A stretch of DNA of 64,000 bases from Buchnera aphidicola (Cinara cuneomaculata) (GTDB taxonomy: Bacteria; Pseudomonadota; Gammaproteobacteria; Enterobacterales; Enterobacteriaceae), in NCBI RefSeq assembly GCF_900698865.1, contig NZ_LR217695.1:62001-126000 (forward strand), in the 5' to 3' direction. Shown piece by piece: positions 38,341 to 48,888 of the stretch. The notes below the pieces were generated by a model. The model did no database searches. It was given only the letters and a program-made list of their open reading frames with translations, and was not told where the DNA came from. Numbering within the stretch: position 1 is the first letter of the stretch; each line of letters opens with the position of its first letter. The translations under genes were made by a program, and so were the position numbers.

Positions 38341-38700
38341 AAATATCTTGGATATGATGAATATCATCTATTTTGAATGTATCTTTAGATATATTATTAT
38401 CATGAATATAGATATAATTATTTATAAAATCTATAAAATCTTTAGTTAAATACATATTTAATATATTTTTATATATAAAATATAAAATATTGATTTTTAA
38501 TATCACCATTAATAATAATCGCAAACATAGTTTAGTATCTTAATTTAAGTATATTAAAGGTATATTTTTTCAAGTAATGAATTTTATTATAGTTATTGAC
38601 ATAATAATTATGTCTATATGATATACATTTCATAATTTTATTAAATATATATCAATAGTTTTATTATGTAAATATAGTTTAATATTTATAAGGTATATTA
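38341..38700. other. Spacer between rplY and rsmA
   Basis: About 360 AT-rich bases with no gene that I can support. A 61-codon reading frame on the - strand (38339-38524) has no family resemblance, starts without a ribosome binding site and runs into the rplY terminator, so I treat it as chance. In Buchnera gene orders that I remember, surA lies before rsmA; I find no trace of it. A possible rsmA promoter is described separately. Confidence 0.5.
38596..38622 (+). promoter_or_regulatory. Possible rsmA promoter with an overlapping dyad
   Basis: TTGACA at 38596-38601 is a consensus -35 box; TATGAT at 38617-38622 is a -10 candidate, with a short 15-base spacer. The sequence GACATAATAATTATGTC (38598-38614) is a perfect dyad that overlaps the -35 box. 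About 80 bases upstream of the rsmA start. Seen in sequence; activity is inferred. Confidence 0.35.
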
Positions 38701-39516
38701 ATGAATAGGTTTACATATGAACGACACATTCCTGTTAAACGATTTGGACAAAATTTTTTAAAAAATAAAACTATTATTAATACAATAATACAAAAGATGC
38801 ATTTAAAAACTATTGATTCAGTCATTGAAATTGGACCTGGCTTAGGTGCATTAACATTTCCAATTTGTAATATCGTAGAAAAAATTACAGTTTTAGAAAT
38901 AGATGAAAATATCATATTTTTATTATTAAAAAGTAAGTATTATAAACATGTTAAAATGATTTTAACTGATGTTATAAAATTTGATTTTCATTACTTTTTT
39001 TCTTTAAATACAAGTATTTTATATCGCTTGATAGGTAATTTACCATACAACATTGCTACTTGTTTACTAATAAATTTAATTCAATATAATGTATATATAT
39101 TTGATATGCATTTCATGTTTCAAAAAGAAGTGGCGCATAGATTATTAGCAATTCCGGGTAATAAGAAGTACGGTAAATTAAGTGTTCTTGCTCAATATTT
39201 TTATAAAATTATTCCTGTTCTTGATGTAGATAGATATAATTTTTTTCCTGCTCCTAAAGTAGATTCTGTTTTTTTACGATTTATTCCATATAATAAATTT
39301 AATCAAAATAAAATAAATCGATATTTTTTTGCTTTAGAACAAATTACCCGCATGGCATTTCAACACCGACGTAAATTTTTAATTAATAATTTGTCTAAAT
39401 TATTTTCCGAAAAAACATTATTAAAATTTAATATTAATCCGTTTTTAAGAGCAGAAGATGTTTCGATACATCAATATTATTTATTAGCAAAAAATTTTTT
39501 AAAGTTATACGTTTAA
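38701..39516 (+). CDS. rsmA: RsmA (KsgA), 16S rRNA A1518/A1519 dimethyltransferase
   Basis: RsmA dimethylates two adjacent adenines in helix 45 of 16S rRNA and acts as a late 30S assembly checkpoint. The 271 residues match E. coli (273). The N-terminal KRFGQNFLKN, the SAM loop VIEIGPGLGALT, the acidic ribose contact VLEIDENI and the catalytic IGNLPYNIAT are all present, with MHFMFQKEVAHRLLA and APKVDSVFLRF following. AAGG lies about eight bases before the ATG. In contrast to rsmI in this window, this rRNA methylase is fully intact. The genes apaH and folA that follow it in larger Buchnera genomes are absent here. Confidence 0.97.
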   Translation: MNRFTYERHIPVKRFGQNFLKNKTIINTIIQKMHLKTIDSVIEIGPGLGALTFPICNIVEKITVLEIDENIIFLLLKSKYYKHVKMILTDVIKFDFHYFFSLNTSILYRLIGNLPYNIATCLLINLIQYNVYIFDMHFMFQKEVAHRLLAIPGNKKYGKLSVLAQYFYKIIPVLDVDRYNFFPAPKVDSVFLRFIPYNKFNQNKINRYFFALEQITRMAFQHRRKFLINNLSKLFSEKTLLKFNINPFLRAEDVSIHQYYLLAKNFLKLYV

Positions 39517-39854
39517 ATATCAGTTATATCACTATATATAGTACATAGTTATTTATGGAGATATTCTTAATAGATACATAAGATCTATAAGATATATGAT
39601 TTATTATCAAGATATATTTGTATGTAATATAATTTTTACTATTATGAAATTTTTTAAACAGGTATTATTTTAAATAATATTAAATATTAGTATTTATCAT
39701 GACTTAATACATATATTTATTAAATAATAAAATATTTTTATATTAATAAAAATAAAGTTATATTTTAAACAAATATGTTAAGAATATTTTTGTTATTAAT
39801 TAAATTATTAATTAGTAGAAATATTACGATATTGATTCTTTATTAAAATTATTT
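39517..39854. other. Spacer between convergent rsmA and carB
   Basis: A 338-base AT-rich spacer without recognisable genes. One clean hairpin, TATTTTTAT and ATAAAAATA around ATTA (39733-39754), could end either transcript. The space may mark where apaH and folA were lost, but no remnant is readable. Confidence 0.5.
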
Positions 39855-42800
39855 TTAATTTATATCTTGTAAACATATTATTGGATATTTTCCAACATGT
39901 TGTAACGCAGCGATAGTAGCACGAGCTCCGTTTAAAGTAGAATCATAATGTATTTTATAGTTCAGTGCTGCTTTTCGTATTGCGCGAGTTTCTTTATTTT
40001 TTTTATTGTCTATTGATGTATTTATTATATAGATATATTTTTTATTTTTAATAAAATCTTGTATATTAGGTCTGCCTGCATAAATTTTATTAACTAATTT
40101 TACCGGAATTCCTTGGTTTTTTATTTTTAAATATGTTCCTGAAGTTGCTTCTAAATTAAATTTTAGTTTTTTTAATTTTATAGCAATATCAATAATTAAA
40201 TTTTTATCCTTGTTTTGAACAGATAATAAAACTGTTCCATTATTTTTAATAATAGCGGATATTCCAAGCATAGCTTTATAAAAAGCTAATGAAAAATTTT
40301 TACCGATACCCATAACTTCTCCCGTAGATCGCATTTCCGGTCCTAAAAAAGGATTTGCTTCAGGAAATTTATTAAACGGAAGTACTACTTCTTTTACAGA
40401 AAAATTTTTTGGTCGAATAGTTTTGATTTTTTTTTGCTTTAATAAATTTTTTCCGCATATAACGCGCATGGCTATTTTAGCTAATGGTACACCAATAGCT
40501 TTTGATACAAACGGAATGGTTCGAGAAGCTCTCGGATTTACTTCTAAGATGAATATTTTTTTATTTTTAATAGCAAATTGAATATTAATAAGTCCTAATA
40601 CATTTAAATTAAGAGCTAAAATTTTTGTTTGACGTTTTATTTCTTGTTCTGTGTTAAAATCTACTGTATGAACAGGTAACGTGCATGCAGAATCTCCCGA
40701 GTGTATTCCTGCAGGCTCTATATGTTCCATAACGCCGCCAATAAAAACATTTTTTTTATCACAGATAGCATCTACGTCTATTTCGATAGCATTATCTAAA
40801 TATTGATCTAATAAAATAGATTGGTTTTTTGACTGACGATCGCGATTTAAAAAATATTTCATAAGATGATTATCATCATAGATTATTTCCATATCTCGTC
40901 CACCTAGTACATATGAAGGGCGTACAATTATTGGATATCCTATATGATTAGATTTTTTTAATGCTTCTTTTATATTACGTGCTGTATCATTTTTTGGTTG
41001 TTTTAATTGTAGTTTATAAATAATTCTTTGAAATTTTTTTCTATTTTCGGCTATATCAATATATTTTGGTTGTGTTCCTAATATATTAATTCCTTCTTGT
41101 TGAAAATATGTAGCTAATTTTAATGGTGTTTGACCTCCGTATTGAATTACAACGCCTAGTGGTTTTTCAATACGTACAATTTCTAAGATTTCTTCTAACG
41201 CAATAGGTTCAAAATATAATCTATCAGATATATCATAATCTGTAGATACTGTTTCGGGATTACAGTTAATCATAATTGTTTCATATTTATCTTTTTTTAA
41301 GATTTGTGATGCATGTACACAACAATAATCAAATTCGATACCTTGTCCAATTCTATTAGGTCCACTACCAAGGATTATAACTTTTTTTAAATTTTTTGTA
41401 GCATAAGCTTCACATTCATCTTCCCAAGTAGAATACATATATGCAGTATTTGTAAAAAATTCGGCCGAACAAGTATCTATACGTTTGTATGTTGGATGTA
41501 ATTTTAATTTATATCTTTTTTTACGTATGTCGTGTTCTTGAACATTAATTAATTGAGAAATACGTAAATCTGAAAATCCTTTTGTTTTTAAATATTTTAA
41601 TTCCGAATAATTTAAATCAGATAATTTTTTATATTTTATTTTTTCTTCAATAAGGATTAAGTCTTGTATTTGTCGTAAAAACCATTTATCTATGAATGTT
41701 AATTTATAAATTTTATTTACGGACCATTTTGCACGAAAAGCTTCTCCTATATACCATAGCCGTTTCGGACCAGCTTCTTTTAATTCATACTGTATTTTTT
41801 TATCTTTTATTTGAATGGTATTATATTTTTGAATATTAATATTCATATCAAATCCTGTAAATCCAATTTCTAAACTTCTAATAGCTTTTTGTAATGATTC
41901 TTGGAATGTTCGGCCGATACCCATTACTTCTCCTATTGATTTCATTTGGGTAGTTAAACGATCATTGCATTTATAAAATTTTTTAAAATCAAATCTAGGC
42001 ATTTTAGTTACAACATAATCAATTGAGGGTTCGAATGCTGCTGGGGTGTCATGTCCAGTAATATTATTTTTTAATTCATCTAAAGTATATCCTATTGATA
42101 ATTTTGTAGAAATTCGCGCAATAGGAAAACCCGTAGCTTTTGAAGCTAAAGCTGATGATCGGGATACTCTAGGATTCATTTCAATAACTATCATTTTTCC
42201 AGTTTTTGGATGCACGGCAAATTGTACATTAGATCCGCCGCTAGTTACACCAATTTCTTTAAGAATCATAATTGCAGCATTACGCATCTTTTGATATTCT
42301 CGATCACTTAATGTTTGAGCGGGTGCAACAGTGATAGAATCTCCAGTATGGATACCCATAGGATCTATATTTTCAATAGTACAAATAACAATAAAATTAT
42401 TTGATTTATCTTGTATTACTTCTAGTTCATACTCTTTCCAGCCGATTAATGATTCATCGATTAATAATTCAGATATCGGAGATAATTCTAAACCCTGTAT
42501 ACAAATGTTTTGAAATTCTTCATAATTATATGCAATTCCGCTACCGCTACCTCCCATAGTAAATGAAGGTCGTATAATACAAGGAAAACCAATAGATTTA
42601 ATTACGGTATTTGCTTCTTCTATATTATGAGCAATACCGCATTTTGCTGTTTTTAGATTAATATTATTCATGGATTTTTCGAATAAATATCTATTTTCAG
42701 CTTTTTGAATAGATTGTATAGTAGCACCTATTAATTCTACTTGATATTTTTTTAATACACCTTTTTGATGTAATTTCAAAGCACAGTTTAAAGCAGTTTG

Positions 42801-43076
42801 TCCTCCCATGGTCGGTAAAATAGCATCTGGTTTTTCTTTTTTTATGATTTCTTCAATAATCTTAATATTGATAGGTTCGATATATGTTTTATCGGCTATT
42901 TCAGGATCTGTCATAATAGTAGCTGGATTGGAATTAATTAGTATTACTGTGTATCCTTCTTCTTTTAGTGCTGCGCAAGCTTGAACTCCGGAATAATCAA
43001 ATTCACATGCTTGTCCGATTATAATCGGTCCAGATCCTATAATTAATACAGAGTTTATATCATGTCTTTTAGGCAT
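39855..43076 (-). CDS. carB: CarB, carbamoyl-phosphate synthase large subunit
   Basis: CarB makes carbamoyl phosphate from bicarbonate, ATP and ammonia passed from CarA; the product feeds arginine and pyrimidine synthesis. The 1073 residues equal the E. coli length. The two homologous ATP-grasp halves are both intact: [46 protein letters not shown] by its core FTMGGSGSG, then [28 protein letters not shown] and [13 protein letters not shown]. The C-terminal regulatory MGS-like domain (residues 935-1073) is kept, but is lysine-rich. Its ATG overlaps the end of carA by eight bases. Confidence 0.98.
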   Translation of the reverse strand: MPKRHDINSVLIIGSGPIIIGQACEFDYSGVQACAALKEEGYTVILINSNPATIMTDPEIADKTYIEPINIKIIEEIIKKEKPDAILPTMGGQTALNCALKLHQKGVLKKYQVELIGATIQSIQKAENRYLFEKSMNNINLKTAKCGIAHNIEEANTVIKSIGFPCIIRPSFTMGGSGSGIAYNYEEFQNICIQGLELSPISELLIDESLIGWKEYELEVIQDKSNNFIVICTIENIDPMGIHTGDSITVAPAQTLSDREYQKMRNAAIMILKEIGVTSGGSNVQFAVHPKTGKMIVIEMNPRVSRSSALASKATGFPIARISTKLSIGYTLDELKNNITGHDTPAAFEPSIDYVVTKMPRFDFKKFYKCNDRLTTQMKSIGEVMGIGRTFQESLQKAIRSLEIGFTGFDMNINIQKYNTIQIKDKKIQYELKEAGPKRLWYIGEAFRAKWSVNKIYKLTFIDKWFLRQIQDLILIEEKIKYKKLSDLNYSELKYLKTKGFSDLRISQLINVQEHDIRKKRYKLKLHPTYKRIDTCSAEFFTNTAYMYSTWEDECEAYATKNLKKVIILGSGPNRIGQGIEFDYCCVHASQILKKDKYETIMINCNPETVSTDYDISDRLYFEPIALEEILEIVRIEKPLGVVIQYGGQTPLKLATYFQQEGINILGTQPKYIDIAENRKKFQRIIYKLQLKQPKNDTARNIKEALKKSNHIGYPIIVRPSYVLGGRDMEIIYDDNHLMKYFLNRDRQSKNQSILLDQYLDNAIEIDVDAICDKKNVFIGGVMEHIEPAGIHSGDSACTLPVHTVDFNTEQEIKRQTKILALNLNVLGLINIQFAIKNKKIFILEVNPRASRTIPFVSKAIGVPLAKIAMRVICGKNLLKQKKIKTIRPKNFSVKEVVLPFNKFPEANPFLGPEMRSTGEVMGIGKNFSLAFYKAMLGISAIIKNNGTVLLSVQNKDKNLIIDIAIKLKKLKFNLEATSGTYLKIKNQGIPVKLVNKIYAGRPNIQDFIKNKKYIYIINTSIDNKKNKETRAIRKAALNYKIHYDSTLNGARATIAALQHVGKYPIICLQDIN

Positions 43077-44187
43077 TTAAAGATTCCTTGTTATGCATAT
43101 TTTTAATAAAAATGTCAAATAATTTTCGAATATCATGAGTACCTGGATTAGATTCAGGATGTCCTTGAAAACTGAAAGATGGATGATTTTTTAATTTAAT
43201 TCCTTGAATAGTTTTATCAAATAAGGATATATGTGTAATAACCATATTTTTTTTTATTGATTTTGCATCAATAGTAAAATTGTGATTTTGAGTAGTAATA
43301 AAGACACGTTTTGTATATAAATTTTGGACTGGATGATTAGATCCGTGGTGTCCAAATTTCATCTTAATAATCCTCGCTCCTAGAGATAATGCTAAAATTT
43401 GATGACCAAGGCAAATTCCGAATATAGGAATTGAAAAATTTAATATTTTTTTTATGTTATTAATAGATATGGAATATGATCTTGGATCACCGGGTCCGTT
43501 TGATAATAAAATTCCAGAAGGTTGTAAAGATAATATATTTTTTATAGATGTATCGGATGGAATTAAAGTAATTTGACATCCTTTTTGTTCTAATATTTTT
43601 AATATACTTTTTTTAACACCAAAATCATAGACTACAACATGGAATTTTTTTTTATTACCTATAGATTGTACGGGTATATCATTCCATTTTGTAATTTTTT
43701 TTACTCCAATAGATATAATTTTATTATTTATATTTTTATAATTTTTGATATTTTGAATAGCATTTTTGATGTTTAGATATTTTTCAGATTGTATACATCC
43801 GTATTGAGATCCTTTTTTTCGTAAAATATGAGTTAGTTTTCTTGTATCAATATTTGAGATTGCAACAATTTGATGTTTTTTTATATATTGAAATAGATTT
43901 TGTTTACTTCTAAAATTACTCTCGATAGGAGACATAGATCGAGTAATAATACCGTTGGCATGAATTTTATTAGATTCTTCGTCTGATTGATTTGTTCCTA
44001 CATTACCAATATGCGGATTCGTAAATGAAATAATTTGTCCTAAATATGAAGGATCTGTTAAAATTTCTTGATATCCAGTCATAGCTGTATTAAATACTAT
44101 TTCTCCAATTGTTTCACCTTCTATACCTACATTTATACCGTTAAAAACGGTACCATCTTCTAAGATTAAATTTGCTAAATTTAACAA
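43069..44187 (-). CDS. carA: CarA, carbamoyl-phosphate synthase small subunit
   Basis: CarA hydrolyses glutamine and sends ammonia through a tunnel to CarB. It has 372 residues (382 in E. coli). The N-terminal domain has [26 protein letters not shown] and PHIGNVGTN. The class I amidotransferase domain has the nucleophile in [13 protein letters not shown] and the His/Glu pair in [15 protein letters not shown]. The ATG is preceded by AGGAGA at seven bases, one of the strongest ribosome binding sites in the window. It is the first gene of the carAB pair, and dapB follows carB's opposite side upstream on the same strand. Confidence 0.98.
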   Translation of the reverse strand: MLNLANLILEDGTVFNGINVGIEGETIGEIVFNTAMTGYQEILTDPSYLGQIISFTNPHIGNVGTNQSDEESNKIHANGIITRSMSPIESNFRSKQNLFQYIKKHQIVAISNIDTRKLTHILRKKGSQYGCIQSEKYLNIKNAIQNIKNYKNINNKIISIGVKKITKWNDIPVQSIGNKKKFHVVVYDFGVKKSILKILEQKGCQITLIPSDTSIKNILSLQPSGILLSNGPGDPRSYSISINNIKKILNFSIPIFGICLGHQILALSLGARIIKMKFGHHGSNHPVQNLYTKRVFITTQNHNFTIDAKSIKKNMVITHISLFDKTIQGIKLKNHPSFSFQGHPESNPGTHDIRKLFDIFIKNMHNKESLNA

Positions 44188-44259
44188 AATATTCTCCTAA
44201 TATATGATTGTTGTGAATATAAACAATATTATTATTAATACTTTATATATGGTGATTTT

Positions 44260-45093
44260 TTATAAAATAGGGATATTTGGAATTACATCAGACATATTGT
44301 ACAAACCATTTTTTTTATTATATATCCAAATAGCTGCCTGAAGCGCTCCTTTTGCAAAAACTGATCGATTATTAGCTTTATGTATAATAGAAATTTTTTC
44401 ATATTCATTAGAGAATAAAACTGTATGTTCACCGATTGTAATACCTTCTCTAATAGTTGAAAAACCAATGGTATGATTTTTTCGTATTCCGATATTTCCG
44501 TGTCGTGAAAAGATAGCCGATTTTTTAAAATTCCAATTCATTGTTTTTGAAATAATTTTACCTAATTGTAATGCAGTTCCTGATGGTGCATCGATTTTAT
44601 TTCGATGATGCGATTCGATAATTTCAATATCAGAATTATTACCTAATATATGCGACATGTATTCTATTATTTTATGTATCATATTTATACCAATACTAAA
44701 ATTAGGAGAATATAATATCGGAATTATTTTAGAAGCTTGTTTGATTTTATTTATTTGTAAAGAGTTAAAACCTGTCGTTCCTATAATCATTTTTTTTTTA
44801 TTTTTAATACAATATTTTATCAGTTTTATTGTAGCTAAGGGCGTACTAAAATCAATTATTGTATCAAACGATGAAATATTTTTATTTTTTTTGAGGATTT
44901 TTAATGTAGTAAAAATTTTGTTTTTATTTAATAAATCATTTTGATTATTATTATCATGATATTTAATTTCTGTATTTTTAATTAATCCATATTTTAATGA
45001 AATATATTTATTTTTTTTGATTTCTTTAATTAAAATTTTTCCCATTCGACCTAATGCACCGGAAATTACGACATTAGTTTTTATATTTTTCAT
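44260..45093 (-). CDS. dapB: DapB, 4-hydroxy-tetrahydrodipicolinate reductase
   Basis: DapB reduces the DapA product with NAD(P)H on the way to lysine and diaminopimelate. It has 277 residues (273 in E. coli). The nucleotide loop ISGALGRMGK is near the N-terminus, GTTGF near residue 105, PNFSIGINM near 130, and the active-site EIIESHHRNKIDAPSGTAL near 160-178 with both histidines and the lysine. The segment from residue 35 to 80 is almost all lysine, asparagine and isoleucine. AAGGA lies about 13 bases upstream of the ATG. It is 72 bases ahead of carA on the same strand, as in E. coli where dapB precedes carAB. Confidence 0.97.
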   Translation of the reverse strand: MKNIKTNVVISGALGRMGKILIKEIKKNKYISLKYGLIKNTEIKYHDNNNQNDLLNKNKIFTTLKILKKNKNISSFDTIIDFSTPLATIKLIKYCIKNKKKMIIGTTGFNSLQINKIKQASKIIPILYSPNFSIGINMIHKIIEYMSHILGNNSDIEIIESHHRNKIDAPSGTALQLGKIISKTMNWNFKKSAIFSRHGNIGIRKNHTIGFSTIREGITIGEHTVLFSNEYEKISIIHKANNRSVFAKGALQAAIWIYNKKNGLYNMSDVIPNIPIL

Positions 45094-45146
45094 ATTTATT
45101 ATTTATCCTTTTTTTAATATATTATTTGACAATTACTGTAAATATA

Positions 45147-45192
45147 AATATTGATAAATTTTTTATTTATTTTAAATAAACCTATCAATATT
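45147..45192 (-). terminator. Nested hairpin after ileS
   Basis: AATATTGATA (45147-45156) pairs with TATCAATATT (45183-45192), and an inner TTTATTT/AAATAAA stem (45164-45180) lies between them. It sits about 120 bases past the ileS stop on the - strand, before dapB, and may separate the two transcripts. Confidence 0.45.
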
Positions 45193-45311
45193 ATTATTTA
45201 TATAATTTTCTTGACTACGATTTTTGTAGTATTTATTTGAATATTTTAAAATAATTATTATTTTTAATTTATAATAATAATTATTTTTATAAATAAAATA
45301 TATGTAAATTT

Positions 45312-48149
45312 TTATAAAAAAATGTGTTTTTTTTCTGTTTGATTGATATTTGTTATACATTTATAACAATAGTTCATATTATGGTTTATAATATGATTTC
45401 TTTTTGAATAGTGCCAACATCTTGGACATTTTAATTTATTACTTTTCTTAATTATAACTTTTAAGTATTTTATACTATTACTACAGTAAGCTATTTTTGG
45501 AGCAGAAGAATATTTGTGTAGTTGCGTTTCAGAAACTAAAAATATATATTTTAGTTCATTATGAAAGGATAAAAGTAATTTAAATAATTTTTTATTTACA
45601 AATAATATTAATATTATTTCTAATGAATTACGTATATATTTATTTTTTTTCGCTTGTTCTATATAATTATTTATTTCATGTCGTATAGTAAATATTTTTT
45701 TCCAGAAAAATATATTATAAGGAATATTCTTCGATAGCGGTTTTATTTTTTTAAACCATTTTTCAGTAAATATAGAGTTTTTTTGTTTATTATTTAAATA
45801 ATTCCAAGCTTCTTCTGAAGTAAAAGATAATATAGGAGAAATCCATCGTATAAGAGAATTTAATATATAAAATATTGTTGTTTGGCTACTTCGTCTTTCT
45901 ACACTATTACTGTGCTGAGTATATAATCGATCTTTAATGAGTTCTAAATAACAAGATCCTAATTTAATAGAACAAAAATTAATAATTTTTTGTATTACGT
46001 TGTGAAAGTTATAATTGGAATAATTTTTAATAATTTTTTTTTGATATTGATATGTGGTGTGTATAATCCATTGATCTAGTAATAACATTTTTTCATATTT
46101 TACGGTATGAATGTGTTTTTTAAAATCAAAAATATTAGAAAATAAAAATCGAATTGTGTTTCTAATTCTTCTATAATGATCAGAAATTTGTTCTAATATT
46201 TTATTAGAAATAGATATGTCACTAGTATAATTTGTATAAGCTGTCCATAATCTTAAAATATCTGCTCCCCATTTTTTAATAATGTCTTTAGGTTTTTTAT
46301 TATTTTTTAAAGATTTAGACATTTTTTGACCATATTTATTAAGAACAAATCCATGAGTAAGTACTGATTTGTAGGGAGCGCGGTTTTTAGTAATTACTGA
46401 TGTAATTAATGATGACATAAACCAACCTCGATGTTGATCTGATCCTTCTAAATATAAGTTAGCTTGATAATTTAATTTATTATCGATATTGTTTTTATAT
46501 ATTTTGAGTTGATGGTTTGATCCTGATTCAAACCATACATCAAGGACATCATTGATTTTATCATACATATTAGCATTTTCTTTTAACCACGTGTCTGTAT
46601 TAGACTTCCACCATATGTCATAACCGTATAATTGAATTTTTTTTGCTATTTTTTTCATTATAGAAATAGTATCAGGATGTAATTGTCCAGTATGTTTATG
46701 AATAAAGAACGGAATTGGTATACCCCAAGTTCTTTGTCTAGAAATACACCAATCTGGTCTATTTTTTAACATTATTTTCATTTTATTTTTTCCCCACTGC
46801 GGAATCCATAAAACTTTTTCAATTTCTTTTATAAATTTTTCTTGTAATAATAAATTATTTAACTTGATAAACCATTGCGGTGTAGTACGTAAAATGACAG
46901 GTTTTTTATGACGCCAACAGTGTGGATAAGAATGTTGAATAGTTTCTAAAAAAAATATTTTTTTATTATTACTTAATAATTTTAAAATTATGTTTTCTTT
47001 ATTAAATATATGAATTTTATTTAACGAATGGCATGTTGGTAGATTATAAAATCCATACGAATTAACGGTATGATTAGGTTTTATATGATATTTTTTACAT
47101 GCGATAAAATCTTCATATCCATGGTCTGGAGACATATGAACCGCTCCAGTTCCTAAGTCATTAGATACATGTTCAGATGATATAATCGGAACAAAAATAT
47201 TTAAAAATGGATGTATACATTGTAAATTTTCTAGTTTTTTTCCTTTTATATCACCGAGGATAGTCCAATCTTTTACATTAATTTTTTTAGTTATATTTTT
47301 TATTAATTTTTTTTCACAAATATAATAATTTTTTTTTATTTTTATTAATTGATAATGTAAGTGCGGATTAATAGCAATAGCTTGACATGTCGGTAATGTC
47401 CAAGGAGTTGTAGTAAAAATAACAATGGAAATTTTAGCGATAAGATCTATTTTTTTTTTTATATTTTTATAGAATTTTATTTTTAATAAATTAATATTTT
47501 TTATTAGAAATAAAACGTAAAGAGATAACGAATTTTTTTTTTGATATTCTATTTCAGCTTCAGCTAAAGAAGATTGACAATGAAAACACCAATGAATAGG
47601 TTTTAAATCACGATAAATATATCCTTTTTTAACAATTTTTGTTAATACATTTATTGTATTAGCTTGATTTTTATAATCTAAAGTTAAGTTTATATTTTTC
47701 CAATCCGCAAGAATTCCTAACCTGATAAAATCTTTTTTTTGTTTGTTAACTTGTTCTAATACATATTTACGGCATATTTCTCGAAATTGATGTGGATTAA
47801 TAGTATTTTTTTTTTTTTTTAGTATTTGTTCTACTTTTTGTTCAATAGGTAGTCCATGACAATCCCAGGAAGGAATGTATGGTGAAAAAAATCCAGACAT
47901 ACGCTTAGATTTTAAGATAATATCTTTTAATATTTTATTGACAGCATGACCAATATGAATATCTCCGTTAGCATAAGGTGGACCGTCATGTAAAGAAAAA
48001 ATTTTTTTTTTTTTCTTATTTATATGCAAAGTATCGTATAATTTATTTTTTTTCCATTTTTTTAATATTTTTATTTCTTTAACAGCTAAGTTAGCTTGCA
48101 TAGGAAATTTTGTTTTAGGTAAATTCAAAGATTCTTTAATTTTATTCAT
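45312..48149 (-). CDS. ileS: IleS, isoleucyl-tRNA synthetase
   Basis: IleS charges tRNA-Ile and edits valine. The 945 residues match the long bacterial form (938). The HIGH motif appears in YANGDIHIGHAVNK, the editing domain in TTPWTLPTCQAIAINP and GTGAVHMSPDHGYEDF, and KMSKS in NKYGQKMSKSLKNN. The C-terminal zinc finger CPRCW and CYKC is retained. Three homopolymers are read in frame on the coding strand: 13 A at 48002-48014, 15 A at 47806-47820 and 11 A at 47450-47460. In larger Buchnera genomes lspA and ispH follow ileS and ribF precedes it; none of these is here. Confidence 0.97.
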   Translation of the reverse strand: MNKIKESLNLPKTKFPMQANLAVKEIKILKKWKKNKLYDTLHINKKKKKIFSLHDGPPYANGDIHIGHAVNKILKDIILKSKRMSGFFSPYIPSWDCHGLPIEQKVEQILKKKKNTINPHQFREICRKYVLEQVNKQKKDFIRLGILADWKNINLTLDYKNQANTINVLTKIVKKGYIYRDLKPIHWCFHCQSSLAEAEIEYQKKNSLSLYVLFLIKNINLLKIKFYKNIKKKIDLIAKISIVIFTTTPWTLPTCQAIAINPHLHYQLIKIKKNYYICEKKLIKNITKKINVKDWTILGDIKGKKLENLQCIHPFLNIFVPIISSEHVSNDLGTGAVHMSPDHGYEDFIACKKYHIKPNHTVNSYGFYNLPTCHSLNKIHIFNKENIILKLLSNNKKIFFLETIQHSYPHCWRHKKPVILRTTPQWFIKLNNLLLQEKFIKEIEKVLWIPQWGKNKMKIMLKNRPDWCISRQRTWGIPIPFFIHKHTGQLHPDTISIMKKIAKKIQLYGYDIWWKSNTDTWLKENANMYDKINDVLDVWFESGSNHQLKIYKNNIDNKLNYQANLYLEGSDQHRGWFMSSLITSVITKNRAPYKSVLTHGFVLNKYGQKMSKSLKNNKKPKDIIKKWGADILRLWTAYTNYTSDISISNKILEQISDHYRRIRNTIRFLFSNIFDFKKHIHTVKYEKMLLLDQWIIHTTYQYQKKIIKNYSNYNFHNVIQKIINFCSIKLGSCYLELIKDRLYTQHSNSVERRSSQTTIFYILNSLIRWISPILSFTSEEAWNYLNNKQKNSIFTEKWFKKIKPLSKNIPYNIFFWKKIFTIRHEINNYIEQAKKNKYIRNSLEIILILFVNKKLFKLLLSFHNELKYIFLVSETQLHKYSSAPKIAYCSNSIKYLKVIIKKSNKLKCPRCWHYSKRNHIINHNMNYCYKCITNINQTEKKHIFL
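47806..47820 (-). repeat. Run of 15 A (coding strand) inside ileS
   Basis: The longest homopolymer in the window, read as Leu-Lys-Lys-Lys-Lys-Asn at about residue 110, inside the catalytic domain. Together with a 13-A run 180 bases upstream it makes frame-shifted ileS transcripts very likely. Confidence 0.85.
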
Positions 48150-48321
48150 ACGTAGCTCATAGTAAATTAGTAGATATATTGTTATGGAGTAACATAAAAA
48201 AAAATTATCTCATTATTAATAAGCATTTTATTATTATTTTCAAATAAATATTTAAAATAATAATATTTATTAAAAATTTTAATTATAAATAATAATATAT
48301 AAATAATTACAATATTAATAT

Positions 48322-48353
48322 AAATATATATAGATATATATCTATATATATTT
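48322..48353. repeat. 32-nt perfect AT palindrome, ileS-rpsT spacer, first copy
   Basis: Symmetric around AGATATATATCT for 32 bases without a mismatch. Such a sequence readily extrudes as a cruciform under negative supercoiling. Possible roles are supercoil relief or regulation at the divergent promoters; a chance origin in AT-alternating DNA cannot be excluded. Confidence 0.55.
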
Positions 48354-48449
48354 GTTATAATAATTAATAATATATTTTTATTTATATAGTTAATAATATT
48401 GTTTTAATATAAATTAATACTATTTTAACATGAATAATAATATATATTT

Positions 48450-48481
48450 TATATATATTTTATATATATAAAATATATATA
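48450..48481. repeat. 32-nt perfect AT palindrome, ileS-rpsT spacer, second copy
   Basis: A second 32-base perfect palindrome, with a different sequence from the first: alternating AT blocks broken by TTTT and AAAA. It lies 109 bases upstream of the rpsT start and close to where its promoter should be. Confidence 0.55.
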
Positions 48482-48589
48482 GTTGAGTTGTGTACTTTAT
48501 AAATAAAAATTTATATTTTCAATATTATTCAATTTTTAAATATAAATAATTTTTTATTAATAGTATTTGTATATGAGGATATGATCATT

Positions 48590-48853
48590 ATGGCTAATAT
48601 AAAAGCATCTAAAAAACATGTAATTGTTTCCGAAAAACGTAGACAAAGTAATTGTAGTAAACGGTCTACTATTAAAACTTTTATAAAAAAGATATATTTT
48701 TTTATTAAAAAAAAAGACAAAGAAAAAGCGTATCAAACATTTTGTATATTACAATCTATGATTGATAGATATGCTTTAAAAGGTATTTTGCACGTTAATA
48801 AAGCTGCTAGACAAAAATCTATATTAATGAAATGTATTAAACAGATTGTTTAA
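48590..48853 (+). CDS. rpsT: Ribosomal protein S20
   Basis: S20 is a primary 16S rRNA binding protein of the small subunit. From ATG 48590 it has 87 residues, the family length, starting MANIKASKKHVIVSEKRRQ and containing RSTIKTFIKKIYFFI and LHVNKAARQKS. GAGGAT lies ten bases upstream of this start; an in-frame ATG at 48581 would be too close to that site and adds non-conserved residues. It is convergent with dnaJ. Confidence 0.95.
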   Translation: MANIKASKKHVIVSEKRRQSNCSKRSTIKTFIKKIYFFIKKKDKEKAYQTFCILQSMIDRYALKGILHVNKAARQKSILMKCIKQIV

Positions 48854-48888
48854 TATAACTATATTATTTTATACATAAACTTAAATAA

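Larger units (their letters stand above)
48150..48589. other. Divergent spacer between ileS and rpsT
   Basis: A 440-base AT spacer holding the promoters of ileS and rpsT. It contains two perfect 32-base palindromes, 97 bases apart, described separately. No coding sequence is visible. ribF, which I remember at this position in other Buchnera, is absent. Confidence 0.5.

Noticed and set aside
38339..38524. 61-codon reading frame on the - strand between rplY and rsmA
   Set aside because: No family resemblance, no ribosome binding site, amino acid use of random AT sequence, and it runs into the rplY terminator.
42046..42513. + strand frames antisense to carB
   Set aside because: They mirror the ATP-grasp motifs of carB and have no start signals.
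45172..45360. 62-codon reading frame on the - strand overlapping the end of ileS
   Set aside because: It overlaps the ileS zinc-finger coding region in another frame and is made almost only of Lys, Asn, Ile and Tyr; the hairpin there explains the sequence better.
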